A DNA stretch of 64,000 bases from Mycobacterium sp. GA-2829 (GTDB lineage: Bacteria; Actinomycetota; Actinomycetes; Mycobacteriales; Mycobacteriaceae), in NCBI RefSeq assembly GCF_001499965.1, contig NZ_LQIT01000011.1, forward strand, positions 58,863 through 122,862, read 5' to 3'. Below the pieces are notes generated by a model, which saw nothing but the letters and a program-made list of their open reading frames with translations, searched no databases and was not told the origin of the DNA. Position numbers and translations under genes: made by a program. Of the stretch, positions 17,324 to 25,927 are shown piece after piece. Within the stretch, counting starts at the first letter, position 1. Every line of letters starts with the position of its first letter.

Positions 17324-18146
17324 GTACGACTACGCCCCCGAATATGTCGCTGCGCGCTCAGTGCTACTCGACGCTCTCGACGCGCTGCGGGAACACCTGC
17401 CGTCGATCATCGTGGTCGGCGCGCAGGCCGTGTATCTGCACACCGGGTCCGGCGACTTCGTCGACGCTCCTATGACCACCGACGGCGACCTTGCGCTCAA
17501 CGTGTCTTCTCTAGCCACCGAACCCGAGATTACCGCCGCGATGAGGCGCGCGGAATTTACCGAGGGGGCGAATCCAGGGAGCTGGAAAGGTCGCGGCGAG
17601 GTGGCTGTCGACATCATGGTTGTGCCGTCGCAATCCGGACGAACAGGACTGAGGGCGCGTGCCGCACATCTCGAGGGGCATGAGAAGTGGGCCGCGCGAA
17701 TCACCCCGGGGCTGGAAGCTGCCCTCGTCGACCACACGAACCGCGCGCTCGTTGCGTTAGACCCCGCGGACGTTCGCCAGATTGGCGTCAACATTGCGGG
17801 CCCAGCCGCGCTGCTGGTTGCCAAGGCCGTCAAATTCGAAGAACGACTGGCCGACACCAGGGCCGCTGGCACGCGCGTGAAGGGCAAAGATGCGCTCGAC
17901 ATGCTTCGGTTACTTCGGGCAGTCGATACTGAAGACCTCATTGCAGGTCTCCGGCGCCATCGCTCTGATGAACGTGCGCAAGGCGTAAGCGCCCGCGCGA
18001 TGAACTTCCTCAACGAGCACGGCACCACTCCGACTTCAGTTCTGGCGCTGGCTGCCGAAGCTGTCGTTGGATACGACCCGACCATCGCACCGAGTTTCGC
18101 GGAACTGGCTCGCGCGCTGACGGCTTCGTACTACGCGTTGGAGTGA
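17307..18146 (+). CDS. AbiEii/nucleotidyltransferase-like putative toxin
   Basis: A 279-residue protein with a minimal nucleotidyltransferase pattern: IIVVGAQAVYLHTGSG followed by TTDGDLAL, where the D-x-D would bind metal, and a later strand EVAVDIMVV supplying a possible third acidic residue. This is the GS-x(n)-DxD layout of AbiEii/MenT-like enzymes, several of which modify tRNA or other targets. A helical C-terminal part contains LLVAKAVKFEERL and KGKDALDMLRLLRA, also typical. ATG 17307 follows GAGGAG and lies inside the end of the upstream gene, indicating translational coupling as in antitoxin-toxin pairs. An upstream ATG at 17283 lacks a ribosome binding site. The motif begins GA rather than the common GG/GS, so activity is unproven. 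Confidence 0.65.
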   Translation: MPGQNKYDYAPEYVAARSVLLDALDALREHLPSIIVVGAQAVYLHTGSGDFVDAPMTTDGDLALNVSSLATEPEITAAMRRAEFTEGANPGSWKGRGEVAVDIMVVPSQSGRTGLRARAAHLEGHEKWAARITPGLEAALVDHTNRALVALDPADVRQIGVNIAGPAALLVAKAVKFEERLADTRAAGTRVKGKDALDMLRLLRAVDTEDLIAGLRRHRSDERAQGVSARAMNFLNEHGTTPTSVLALAAEAVVGYDPTIAPSFAELARALTASYYALE

Positions 18147-18207
18147 CCGACGGCTGTTACGACAGACCGTGGCGTCCGGGCGGCGCCGGGAAGTCGGCGT
18201 TTGGTGC

Positions 18208-18329
18208 ACCGCGAACGTATCGATGCGCAGGTCGCGGAGCTGACCGAGAGCTGGCAGCCCTGATTCAGCCGCCGGGCTGGTCGACCTTCGCGATCGCCTC
18301 CCGGCCGGCGCGGTCACCGGTCTCGTAGT
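18208..18329. repeat. 122-bp direct repeat, right copy (remnant of espL 3' end plus intact EspC-like 3' end)
   Basis: Counterpart of 16004-16125. Here the EspC-like gene is intact and continuous, whereas espL is represented only by its last 56 coding bases. Recombination between the copies would delete 2,204 bp and leave espL and the EspC-like gene convergent, 5 bases apart. Confidence 0.93.
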
Positions 18330-18576
18330 CCGCCGCGGCGCGCTGCAGGTTCGCACCGTAGCCACGCACCGCGGTGGTGACGGCTGACGTCAGCGCCTCG
18401 ACATCAGCCTCCGCCCGCCGGCACGCTCCGGCCGTCTGCAGCGCCGGGACCGCACCCGCCGCCTCCGCGAGCGGCGCACCCGCCTGCAGTCCGGCGATCC
18501 CGGCGGCGGCGTGCTCGAACGCCGTGGCGGCACCGTCGAGTGCAGGCGGATTCACCTCGAGCACGTCACCGCTCAC
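18265..18576 (-). CDS. EspC-like/WXG100-like ESX-1 secretion-associated protein
   Basis: A 103-residue small helical protein of the type often annotated as ESX-1 secretion-associated or type VII secretion target (EspC family). It has two predicted helical segments (PPALDGAATAFEHAAAGIAGL and AEADVEALTSAVTTAVRGYGANL) and, after the second helix, AADYETGDRAG, which contains the YxxxD export motif. No WxG is seen in the turn, as in EspC relatives. GTG 18576 has a strong AGGAGGGGG upstream, and the gene starts 12 bases after eccD1, so it is the last gene of the minus-strand ESX-1 operon. It occupies the place of espJ/espK in M. tuberculosis but is too short to be either. Its 3' end forms part of the direct repeat. 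Confidence 0.7.
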   Translation of the reverse strand: MSGDVLEVNPPALDGAATAFEHAAAGIAGLQAGAPLAEAAGAVPALQTAGACRRAEADVEALTSAVTTAVRGYGANLQRAAADYETGDRAGREAIAKVDQPGG

Positions 18577-18588
18577 CGGGTCCCCCTC

Positions 18589-20118
18589 CTAGAAGCGCAT
18601 GTTGCGCAGCACGTCGTAGACGCTGGCGATCCACAGCAGCAGCGGGATGACCGCCGCGATCGCGGCGCCGTCGACCAGCTCGAGGATCCGCTTGGTCACC
18701 GGCGACACGCGCCGCACCCCCTCGGTGGCTCCGATGATCACCAGCGCGACCGCCCCGATCGCGGTGTAGATCGCCAGCACCAGCCAGGCTCGGTCGGGAT
18801 ACCACTGGCAGAGCCGGACCATCACACCCGTCGGGACCACGACGGTGACCGCGAGCAGCGCCCACGCGCACCACCGCTCGGCGTAGAGCCGCGACCGGAA
18901 TCCGCAGATCGCGCTGACCAGACCGGCGACGATCAGGCTGTGGACGAAGAAGTGGCCCTGCACCACCACCGCGATCGCCCCGACCGCCAGCGTCAGCGCG
19001 CCGGCGCTCAGGAATCCGATCAGCAGTTTCTTGGCCAGCACACTGCGTTCCTGCAGCCGCGCGGCCGATTCGGGCACCGACGCGATGATGGCCTGCCAGG
19101 TCGGGGACTCCTCGTCGACGCCGTCGCCCGCGGTGATCGGGTCGAGTAGTTCGTCGTTGGTGACGGTCTCACCGGGCGCGGGGATCGGTGGCAGGGCGAT
19201 GCGGGCCACCGCGACGGTCAGCTTCGCCGCATTGGTCACCACGATGAGACCGAACGCGACCGCACCCGCGGGCACCCAGTACTCCCAGCCGTATCCGAAC
19301 GCCACCGCGGCCGCCGTCAACGCCGTCGACGCGACCGCCAGAAATGCCGCGATCTCGGCACGCCTGCGGGGTCCGCCCCTGGTCGCCAAGGTCAGCAGCA
19401 GCACCACCGCGGCGGCGCCGGCCAGCTGCGGCGCGCCCAACGATCCGAACCCGTAGGGCAGCGGCACCGCAAGCGCCGCACCAGCGGCGAGCGGGGGCAG
19501 CGACGCGACGAGCAGGCTCTCGGCCATGCTGAGGTTGGCGTAGCGGTGTTGGGCCAGCACGCTGCCGCCGAGCAGCGCGAACCCGAGCAGGGCCAACGCC
19601 AGCGCCCACCACACGCTCTGCCCGGTGCGCTCCCACGACAGCAGGCTCACCAACGTGATCGCCACCGCGACAACGGGAATCGACACCCCGACGAAGCGGT
19701 GCAGCGCGGTGCGGTCGAACTCCGGCGATTCGTCGAGGACGGCGATCGCGTCGATCACGTCCTCGACGAGCGGCCGGTAGCGCTCGGTCCGGCTCACCGA
19801 CACCAGCGTCAGCAGCGACCCGTCGACCACACCGGCGTCGTCGAGCGATTCATCGGCCTTCAACGGCGGGGCGCCCGGGCGCGCGAACGCCCACACCCCC
19901 TGCGCGGTGAAGTCGAACCCCGCGAGCACCTCTTTCGGGGTGTCCTCGAGGATCTCCGCGAGCACGGCGACGGTCTCGTCGATGTAGCTCTCGATGGGCG
20001 CCGCCGCAGGCAGTACGAGGTCCGTCATGCGCCGGCCGGTCAGGATCGTCACCCGCGTGGTCGACGGTCGTCCGGGGGTGACGCTCGAGGGTGCGGATGC
20101 CGCGGCGGTGGTCGTCAA
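18589..20118 (-). CDS. eccD1: ESX-1 membrane channel component EccD1
   Basis: EccD forms the large membrane vestibule of ESX complexes. This 509-residue protein has a cytosolic ubiquitin-like domain (about 20-110, TRVTILTGRRMTDLVLP to DDAGVVDGSLLTLV), then a linker and about eleven membrane helices from residue ~140 to the end (FVGVSIPVVAVAITLVSLL, VWWALALALLGFALLGGSV, and others). The start is TTG 20118, overlapping the espI stop (TTGA), which indicates translational coupling. It lies between espI and the EspC-like gene, as in other ESX-1 loci. Confidence 0.93.
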   Translation of the reverse strand: MTTTAAASAPSSVTPGRPSTTRVTILTGRRMTDLVLPAAAPIESYIDETVAVLAEILEDTPKEVLAGFDFTAQGVWAFARPGAPPLKADESLDDAGVVDGSLLTLVSVSRTERYRPLVEDVIDAIAVLDESPEFDRTALHRFVGVSIPVVAVAITLVSLLSWERTGQSVWWALALALLGFALLGGSVLAQHRYANLSMAESLLVASLPPLAAGAALAVPLPYGFGSLGAPQLAGAAAVVLLLTLATRGGPRRRAEIAAFLAVASTALTAAAVAFGYGWEYWVPAGAVAFGLIVVTNAAKLTVAVARIALPPIPAPGETVTNDELLDPITAGDGVDEESPTWQAIIASVPESAARLQERSVLAKKLLIGFLSAGALTLAVGAIAVVVQGHFFVHSLIVAGLVSAICGFRSRLYAERWCAWALLAVTVVVPTGVMVRLCQWYPDRAWLVLAIYTAIGAVALVIIGATEGVRRVSPVTKRILELVDGAAIAAVIPLLLWIASVYDVLRNMRF

Positions 20119-21536
20119 CGCCGTTCGAGCCTGTCGAAGTCGTCAGACAAGGCGGCCGCCAGCTCGGTGATCCTGCGCTGGAAGACCTTGTCGAGCAGGT
20201 CGAGCTGGATCTCGGTGCCCGCCGCGATGTGCTTGTCCCACGGCAGCACGATGACACGTCCCGGTGCGACATGTCGCTCGAATTGCTGAACAAGATCATC
20301 GACGTCGATGTTGGGTTTGCCGGGCACCACGTGGTTGATGATCACGCACGACCGGCCGAGGAGGTCCTGGTAGCCGTTCTGGCGCATCCAGTCCATGGTC
20401 ACCGCGGCCTGGCGGGCGCCGTCGATGGAGGCGCTGGCGACGATCACCAGACCCGACACCGTCGACAGGACGGCTTGGGCCGCGGGCTGGAACAGCCCGG
20501 CACCACAGTCGGCGAGGACGAGGTTGTAGTACCGCGACACGACCTCGGTCGCGCCCTTCCAGTCGTCGTCGTTGAAGGCCCGGCGTGCCTGGCTGTACTC
20601 CTCCGACGACAGCACCTCGAGGTTGGCGCCGTTCATGCTGGTGTAGGCGCGGATGTCGTTGTACCGCGCCAACTCCTTGTCCGACAACAGATCCGCGATG
20701 GTCGCCGCGGACTGCCTGCCCGCCCGATCGGCGAGGTTGCCGGCGTCGGGGTCGGCGTCGATGGCCAGGATCCGGTCGCCGCGCACCTTGGCCAGCGTCG
20801 AACCGAGCGCGACGGTGACGGCCGTCTTGCCGACGCCGCCCTTCAAGCCGAGAACGCCGATCTGATAGGAGTCGCGGGCATTGCGGCGGATCCTGGCGTG
20901 CAGATCCATCTCGTAGAGCTCGTCCGGCGACAACCCGAGGTTGATCCGGGTGAGCAGGTGCAGCACGTGCCGCCAGCCGCGCTGCGACGGCATCTTGACC
21001 GCCGACTTCACCCCGACGTGCGAGAGTGCGTCGATGGCGCGGTGGTTGCCCATCGCGGCCGCGGAGGTCGGTGCGGGTTGGGCAGGCGGCTGCCCGGGCT
21101 GCCAGGTGGTCTCGCCCTGGGGCGCCTCGGCGAAGTGCGCCGACGGCGGCGGTGCGGGGGCGGGTCGCGGCGCGGCGGTGGTGGTCTGAGGCTGCGGGGC
21201 CTCGAAGCGGGCGCCGCCGGGCAGATTGGTCTGTGGGGTACGCATCATGCCGTTGGGCGGTCGCTGCGGCGCCGTCTGCTGCGGCGGGGCCTGCGTCGGC
21301 GGCATCTGCGTGGTGATCTCGGCGTGCCGTGGCGGCGGCGCCGGGGCGGCCTGCGTGCGCGGCGGCGTGATTGGCAACGGCGGCGTCGCGTTCTCGGTGC
21401 GGTTCGACCCGCCCGCCGGGGCGGGTGCCGCGACGTTGCCCTGCATCAGGGCGTCGCGGTCGACGTGCACGGTCGCCTCGTCGGGCGTCTGAGCGGCGTC
21501 TGGGGAGTGGAAGAGCCGGTCATAGTCGGCCGACAT
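20115..21536 (-). CDS. espI: EspI, Pro-rich MinD/ParA-like ATPase of ESX-1
   Basis: A 473-residue cytosolic protein with a Pro/Ala/Gln-rich disordered N-terminus (residues ~1-165) and a C-terminal SIMIBI/ParA-like ATPase domain. The deviant Walker A is GVLGLKGGVGKTAVTVALG, followed by AIDADPDAGNLADR and VLADCGAGLF. In M. tuberculosis EspI down-regulates ESX-1 when ATP is low. A conserved block just before the ATPase, GLSPDELYEMDLHARIRRNAR, is shared with the paralogue at 33198. It is translated between esxA (107-bp gap) and eccD1 (4-base overlap). Confidence 0.9.
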   Translation of the reverse strand: MSADYDRLFHSPDAAQTPDEATVHVDRDALMQGNVAAPAPAGGSNRTENATPPLPITPPRTQAAPAPPPRHAEITTQMPPTQAPPQQTAPQRPPNGMMRTPQTNLPGGARFEAPQPQTTTAAPRPAPAPPPSAHFAEAPQGETTWQPGQPPAQPAPTSAAAMGNHRAIDALSHVGVKSAVKMPSQRGWRHVLHLLTRINLGLSPDELYEMDLHARIRRNARDSYQIGVLGLKGGVGKTAVTVALGSTLAKVRGDRILAIDADPDAGNLADRAGRQSAATIADLLSDKELARYNDIRAYTSMNGANLEVLSSEEYSQARRAFNDDDWKGATEVVSRYYNLVLADCGAGLFQPAAQAVLSTVSGLVIVASASIDGARQAAVTMDWMRQNGYQDLLGRSCVIINHVVPGKPNIDVDDLVQQFERHVAPGRVIVLPWDKHIAAGTEIQLDLLDKVFQRRITELAAALSDDFDRLERR

Positions 21537-21643
21537 GGGAAGCCTCTCGGTGGTGGGTTAGCGCCGGAGCGCACGAGGTGGGCGAGTTCGGCCGGTGCCG
21601 TGAGACAGCCGGCCTGCCCCGCCCACCTTCATGCAGCTGCGTC

Positions 21644-21931
21644 TCAGGCGAACATTCCGGTGACGCCGGCTTCGGTCTGAGCCATGGTGGAGCCGGCCTC
21701 GCTGATGGTGTGCGCGAGGTTCTGCAGGGCCGCGTTGAGTTCGGCCGAGGTGTTGTCCCAGCGGGCCTGGACGGCCTGGTAGGCCTCCGAACCCGAACCG
21801 CCCCAGACCGCGGCGAGCGCGCCGAGCGACGCCTTGCCCTCGTCGAGCAGCCCCTGGGTGGTGCTGACTGCGCCGTTGATCTCACCCGCGCCGCCTTCGA
21901 TACCCGCGAAGTTCCATACCTGTTCCGACAT
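21644..21931 (-). CDS. esxA: WXG100 secreted protein EsxA (ESAT-6)
   Basis: A 95-residue WXG100 protein, exactly the length of M. tuberculosis ESAT-6 and similar from end to end. It shows WNFAGIE at the N-terminus, helix-turn-helix with the WGG motif in [16 protein letters not shown] (residues 43-45), and the conserved end [20 protein letters not shown]. It forms a heterodimer with EsxB and is exported by ESX-1. The ATG follows AAGGAG. It is 30 bases downstream of esxB in the same operon. Confidence 0.96.
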   Translation of the reverse strand: MSEQVWNFAGIEGGAGEINGAVSTTQGLLDEGKASLGALAAVWGGSGSEAYQAVQARWDNTSAELNAALQNLAHTISEAGSTMAQTEAGVTGMFA

Positions 21932-21961
21932 TGATTTCTCCTTGTGTGTGGTCTGAGTGGG

Positions 21962-22261
21962 TCAGATGTTCATCGAGGACGCGAGCGTGCCGGCCTGGTC
22001 CTCGTCGGTGGAGCCGTACTGGGTGCCCGAGGTGTGGATGTTGGCCGAGATCTCGTTCAGCGTCTGGATCTGCGCCTGGGCGGCCTCCTGGTAGCGGAGC
22101 AGCGCGGCCTGTGCGGCCTCGCCGGCCTGGCCGCGCCACTGCGGCAGCAGGCTGTTGGCGGTGGCGTCCACCGACTTCATGACGCCCTGCAGTTCACCGG
22201 AGATGCGCTCGAAGTTGCCGGCCTCCTTGGCGAGGACAGCAATATCGGTATTCATTGCCAT
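21962..22261 (-). CDS. esxB: WXG100 secreted protein EsxB (CFP-10)
   Basis: The EsxA partner, 99 residues from ATG 22261. It shows LAKEAGNFERISGEL, the WRG turn in LPQWRGQAGEAAQAAL, and the C-terminal export signal TQYGSTDEDQAG, containing YxxxD, which the last ATPase domain of EccCb1 recognises. The start is chosen by alignment with CFP-10 and by AAGGA upstream; an earlier ATG at 22273 abuts the Shine-Dalgarno and is unlikely, and one at 22255 is possible. A hairpin lies in the gap after PPE68. Confidence 0.96.
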   Translation of the reverse strand: MAMNTDIAVLAKEAGNFERISGELQGVMKSVDATANSLLPQWRGQAGEAAQAALLRYQEAAQAQIQTLNEISANIHTSGTQYGSTDEDQAGTLASSMNI

Positions 22262-22313
22262 TGTTGGATACATCCTTCTTTTCCTGTGTCCTCACCACGG
22301 GAAATGGCGAGTC

Positions 22314-22333
22314 TTCCGGTCTGCTGACCGGAA
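22314..22333 (-). promoter_or_regulatory. hairpin in the PPE68-esxB gap
   Basis: TTCCGGT and ACCGGAA form a 7-bp stem with a CTGCTG loop, 53 bases upstream of the esxB start and inside the long operon. It may stabilise the esxB-esxA mRNA end after processing or attenuate read-through; either would let the substrates be made at a level different from PE35/PPE68. Confidence 0.4.
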
Positions 22334-22351
22334 AGTCTGTGTGTCGGCGAC

Positions 22352-23680
22352 CTACCAGTCGTCGCCTTCGTCCTCATCGAGGTCGTGCGCCAGTGGCGCG
22401 GGTGCGGTCAGCCCTGGTTTCGAGCCGCCGCTCTTGGAGTTCTGTCCGGCCATGCCCATCGGCCCCATGCCGCCGCCTGCCCCGCCGACCGGTGCCAGTC
22501 CCCCGACCGCCGCCCCGGCGGCCGCGCCGGCCCCGACCGCGACCGGTGCGGCCTCGACCTTGTCCCCGATCAGGTTGGCCATCAGCGGGGTACGGGCCCC
22601 GGTGCCGCCCGCGCCGGGCAGCGACGCCGCCCGCACCAGACCGGCACCGCTACTCGCACCGGATCCGCCGGCGAGCGGGTGGTTCGAGAACGGTGTCGCA
22701 CCGATGAGACCGATCTGCGCCTTGTCGCCGCTGAGGTTGCCGCCGAGTTGACCGAAAATCGACGACACCTGCTGCAGCGGCTGGGTGAGCATCTGCATCG
22801 GCGTCTGGACCATCTGCCCGAACTGCTGCGGCACCTGCGACACCATGGAGCCGACCTGGCCGGCCATCTGGACGCCCATCTGCACGCCCTGCTGCATCAG
22901 CTGGTCCTGCGGCTGGGACTGGGCGGCCTGCTCCCCCTTTTGGACGGCGCCCTGGGCACGCTGGCCGGCCATGTTCCCCTGTGCCATCGCCCGGCCTGCG
23001 TTGAGGCCGACCGATTCCATCTTGGCGGTGGAGCTGACCATCGACACCATCCCGTTGCGCAGTGCGCCCATCGGGGCCCGCGCCGAGGCCTGGGCCGTCG
23101 CCGCCGCTCCGGTGGCCTCACCGACACCGGGGATGACGATCGGCGTCATCGGCGGGATCGGTTCGAACAGCATGTTCATCTGTGTCTCGGCCTGGTACAC
23201 GCTCATCGCCCCGGCGGCCTGCTGCCACATCCGCACGAAGTAGTCGAACTCGTTCACCCCGATCGGCACGGTGTTGACGCCGAGGAAGTTCGTGGCCTCG
23301 AGCACCGCGTGGGTGATGTGGTTCTGCTCGATCTCCGGGATCGGCGGAGTAGTTGCCATTGCAAGGGTGTACGAGTTTGCCTGGTTGGCGGCCTGCAGCG
23401 CCCGCTTCATCGCCTGCGCCGACGTGGTGCGCAACCACACGACCATCGGCATGGTCGCGGCCACCGCACGTTCACTCGCACCGCCCGTCCACACCGACGA
23501 CAGGTTCGCCAGACTGGCGGCGAGTTCGTCGGCCTGGGCCTCCAGCAGCACGGCGAGCGCCTCCCACCCGGCAGCGGCCTGGAGCATCGGCGCCGCGCCG
23601 GCCCCGGCCATCAAACGGCCGGTGTTGACCTCGGGCGGCAGTGCCATCCAGGTCGGTGGAAGAGGGATCCCCGTCAGCAT
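22352..23680 (-). CDS. PPE68: PPE68, PPE-family protein of ESX-1
   Basis: A 442-residue PPE protein. The PPE domain covers about residues 12-185, with [17 protein letters not shown], the WxG element [13 protein letters not shown], and [28 protein letters not shown]. The C-terminal part is Gln/Met/Gly-rich and ends in an acidic tail, LDEDEGDDW, like M. tuberculosis PPE68. It pairs with PE35 and is recognised by EspG1. It lies between PE35 and esxB in the conserved order. Confidence 0.94.
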   Translation of the reverse strand: MLTGIPLPPTWMALPPEVNTGRLMAGAGAAPMLQAAAGWEALAVLLEAQADELAASLANLSSVWTGGASERAVAATMPMVVWLRTTSAQAMKRALQAANQANSYTLAMATTPPIPEIEQNHITHAVLEATNFLGVNTVPIGVNEFDYFVRMWQQAAGAMSVYQAETQMNMLFEPIPPMTPIVIPGVGEATGAAATAQASARAPMGALRNGMVSMVSSTAKMESVGLNAGRAMAQGNMAGQRAQGAVQKGEQAAQSQPQDQLMQQGVQMGVQMAGQVGSMVSQVPQQFGQMVQTPMQMLTQPLQQVSSIFGQLGGNLSGDKAQIGLIGATPFSNHPLAGGSGASSGAGLVRAASLPGAGGTGARTPLMANLIGDKVEAAPVAVGAGAAAGAAVGGLAPVGGAGGGMGPMGMAGQNSKSGGSKPGLTAPAPLAHDLDEDEGDDW

Positions 23681-23708
23681 GGTGGGTGCGTCACTCCGTC
23701 AGGAGTGC

Positions 23709-24002
23709 TCAGAAGGTGCTGGCGTTGGCGGCGTCGACGGCGGCGTAGATGCCCGAGATCTCCATGACCGCCGCACCCGCGCGGGACAGCTCCTCCTGCG
23801 CGAAAGTGTTCAGGGCGAGGGTCTCGGCGCCCTCGGCGGCGAAGCCGGCGGCGGCCATCGCCGACACCTCGTCGGCCCCAGCGGGGACCAGCGCGGTCAC
23901 CGCCGCTGTGGCCGCCGTACCACCGGCCAGCCCGCGTGCGCCATTTGCGACGACCTGTCCGCCGATGCCCGCCGCGCCCGGATTGTGTTCGAGAGGTTGC
24001 AT
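23709..24002 (-). CDS. PE35: PE35, PE-family partner of PPE68
   Basis: A 97-residue PE-domain protein beginning MQPLEHNPGAAGIGGQVV, with GTAATAAVTALVPAGADEVS in the first helix-turn and FAAEGAETLALNTFAQEELSRAG in the second. It lacks a literal Pro-Glu pair at the start, as PE35 relatives often do. The ATG at 24002 follows AAAGGAG. A 146-bp gap upstream, containing a CCTGATCAGG palindrome at 24027-24036, separates it from eccCb1 and may hold an internal promoter for the substrate genes. Confidence 0.88.
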   Translation of the reverse strand: MQPLEHNPGAAGIGGQVVANGARGLAGGTAATAAVTALVPAGADEVSAMAAAGFAAEGAETLALNTFAQEELSRAGAAVMEISGIYAAVDAANASTF

Positions 24003-24148
24003 TTGCGCGTCTCCTTTACTGGTTCCCCTGATCAGGACAAGCGATGGTGAACGGCTCGAGCACAGGTGCCGCGTCGTCTCCGGACTCATCCCCCGACTTA
24101 TTTGCTGGCGCAGATCCGCCAACGTTGCTGTAAAGCTCTGGCTAGATA

Positions 24149-25927
24149 CTAACCGCCCTGTGGGGGTGGTGCGAACACTTCTTCTTCGGGGGGATCGACG
24201 TAGGCGGCCTGGACCACCTCCTTACCGTCCGGCGACACCAGAAGCGCCTGGCCAGGCGGCCGTTTACGCAACTTGATCTCGCTCGACGGGAACTCCGTCT
24301 TCTCCCCGGACAGGAACAGCGTGGGGGTCCCCGCCCCGTACGCGGCGCCCACGAACTTGTCCATCGTGGCCCGGTGCGCCTGGCTCATTTGGCAGGTCAC
24401 GATGATGTGCAGCCCGATATCGGCCGCCGCGGGCAGCAGCGGGGCCAGCGGCGCCATCGGCGGCACCATTCCCGAGGCCGCCACGATCATGTGCCAGTCG
24501 TCGACGAGCAGCACCACGTCGGGTCCGCTCCACCACGACCTGGACCGCAGCTGCGCGGTGGTCAGATCCGGCGGAGGCAGCCGCTTCTGCAGGTTGGTCG
24601 CCAGCGCCTTGATTGCCGCTTCCAAGGATGCGTGGTTGCGGTTCACCGCGCCCGCGTCGAGCAGGTGACTCTGCGGCACCGCGTCCAGCAACGCCGACCG
24701 GTAGTCGGCCAGCATGAACCGGACTTGCTGGGGGCTGTTGCGTTTGCAGATCGCCTGGGCCACCGCGTGCGCGATGGTCGTTTTGCCGGACTTGGGCGCA
24801 CCGAAGATCAACAGGTGCGGCGTCATGTGCATCTGGTTGTACGCGACACTGAGATCAGACTCCCGCAGCCCCAGCGGGATCTGCCAGCGGGTGCGGTAGT
24901 CCGAGTCGGGTCCGGGCGGGGCCGGGTCGAGTTCGTGCAGGTACACCTTCTCCGGCAGCACTCGGACCTGCGGCGCCCGCACGGTGTGTTGGGCCGAGAT
25001 CTGGGCGACCGCTGCGGAGATCGCCGGGACGAGGTCGTCGGCGCTGTGCCGACCGTCGAGGCGGGGCACTCCGATCATCAGGTGGTGCTTCTCCATCGAG
25101 ATCGCCCGGCCCGGCCTGTTCTGCGGGATCTCGCGGGTGATCCGGTCGATCTGCGTCTCGTTGACGTCGCCGAGGCGAAACTCGATCTTGGTGCCGAGGT
25201 AGTCGCGGACGCGCGACTTGAGCTCCGTCCAGCGCGGGGTGGAGATGATGACGTGCACACCGAACGCCAGGCCCTGGCCGGCCAGGTCCTGCACCACCGG
25301 TTCCAGGTCGGGGAACTCGGCGACGAACGCCGGCCACCCGTCGATCACCAAGAACACGTCGCCGAACGGATCGGCCGACGCCGGGCTGTTCGGGTCCTCA
25401 CGCATCTGCCGGTAACCGGCGATGGACCCGACGCGGAGCTCCTTGAACGTGCGCTCCCGTTGCCGCTGAACGGCTTTCACCTCGGCGACCACCCGGTTCA
25501 CCCGGTCGGGCTCGGCGCGGGTGGCGACACCGCCGACGTGCGGCAGATCCTCGAGGTACATCAGACCGCCACCGCCGAGGTCGACGCAGTAGAACTGCAC
25601 GTCGCGCGGTGAGTGGGTGGCCGCCGCCGACATGATCAGCGTCTGCAGGAACGTGGATTTCCCGGTCTGCGGGGCGCCTCCGATCGCGATGTTGCCGCCC
25701 GCGGCGGATACGTCGACGCCCCAGATATCCTGGCGGTGCCTGCGCGGTTCGTCCATGATGCCCAGCCCGAACCGCAGCGGCCTGCGCTGATGATCGCGTT
25801 CGACGAGTTCGTTGACCGGTGTCGGATCGGTCAACGGCGGCAACCACATCCGGTAGGCGCGGATCTCGCCCGTCGTCAACTGGTCGAGGACGACCTCGCG
25901 CAGCACCTTCTGCTCAGTGGCGGTCAT
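24149..25927 (-). CDS. eccCb1: ESX-1 ATPase EccCb1
   Basis: The second half of the split ESX-1 FtsK/SpoIIIE motor. This 592-residue soluble protein holds two ATPase domains; the Walker A motifs are [15 protein letters not shown] and [15 protein letters not shown], and hydrophobic Walker B strands are [20 protein letters not shown] and DVVLLVDDW. The final domain binds the EsxB C-terminus in known systems. ATG 25927 overlaps the eccCa1 stop (ATGA). Confidence 0.95.
   Translation of the reverse strand: MTATEQKVLREVVLDQLTTGEIRAYRMWLPPLTDPTPVNELVERDHQRRPLRFGLGIMDEPRRHRQDIWGVDVSAAGGNIAIGGAPQTGKSTFLQTLIMSAAATHSPRDVQFYCVDLGGGGLMYLEDLPHVGGVATRAEPDRVNRVVAEVKAVQRQRERTFKELRVGSIAGYRQMREDPNSPASADPFGDVFLVIDGWPAFVAEFPDLEPVVQDLAGQGLAFGVHVIISTPRWTELKSRVRDYLGTKIEFRLGDVNETQIDRITREIPQNRPGRAISMEKHHLMIGVPRLDGRHSADDLVPAISAAVAQISAQHTVRAPQVRVLPEKVYLHELDPAPPGPDSDYRTRWQIPLGLRESDLSVAYNQMHMTPHLLIFGAPKSGKTTIAHAVAQAICKRNSPQQVRFMLADYRSALLDAVPQSHLLDAGAVNRNHASLEAAIKALATNLQKRLPPPDLTTAQLRSRSWWSGPDVVLLVDDWHMIVAASGMVPPMAPLAPLLPAAADIGLHIIVTCQMSQAHRATMDKFVGAAYGAGTPTLFLSGEKTEFPSSEIKLRKRPPGQALLVSPDGKEVVQAAYVDPPEEEVFAPPPQGG

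Noticed and set aside
16004..18329. Insertion sequence or transposon as the source of the AbiE-like island
   Set aside because: There is no transposase, terminal inverted repeat or short target duplication; the flanks are long gene-end duplications, better explained by recombination.
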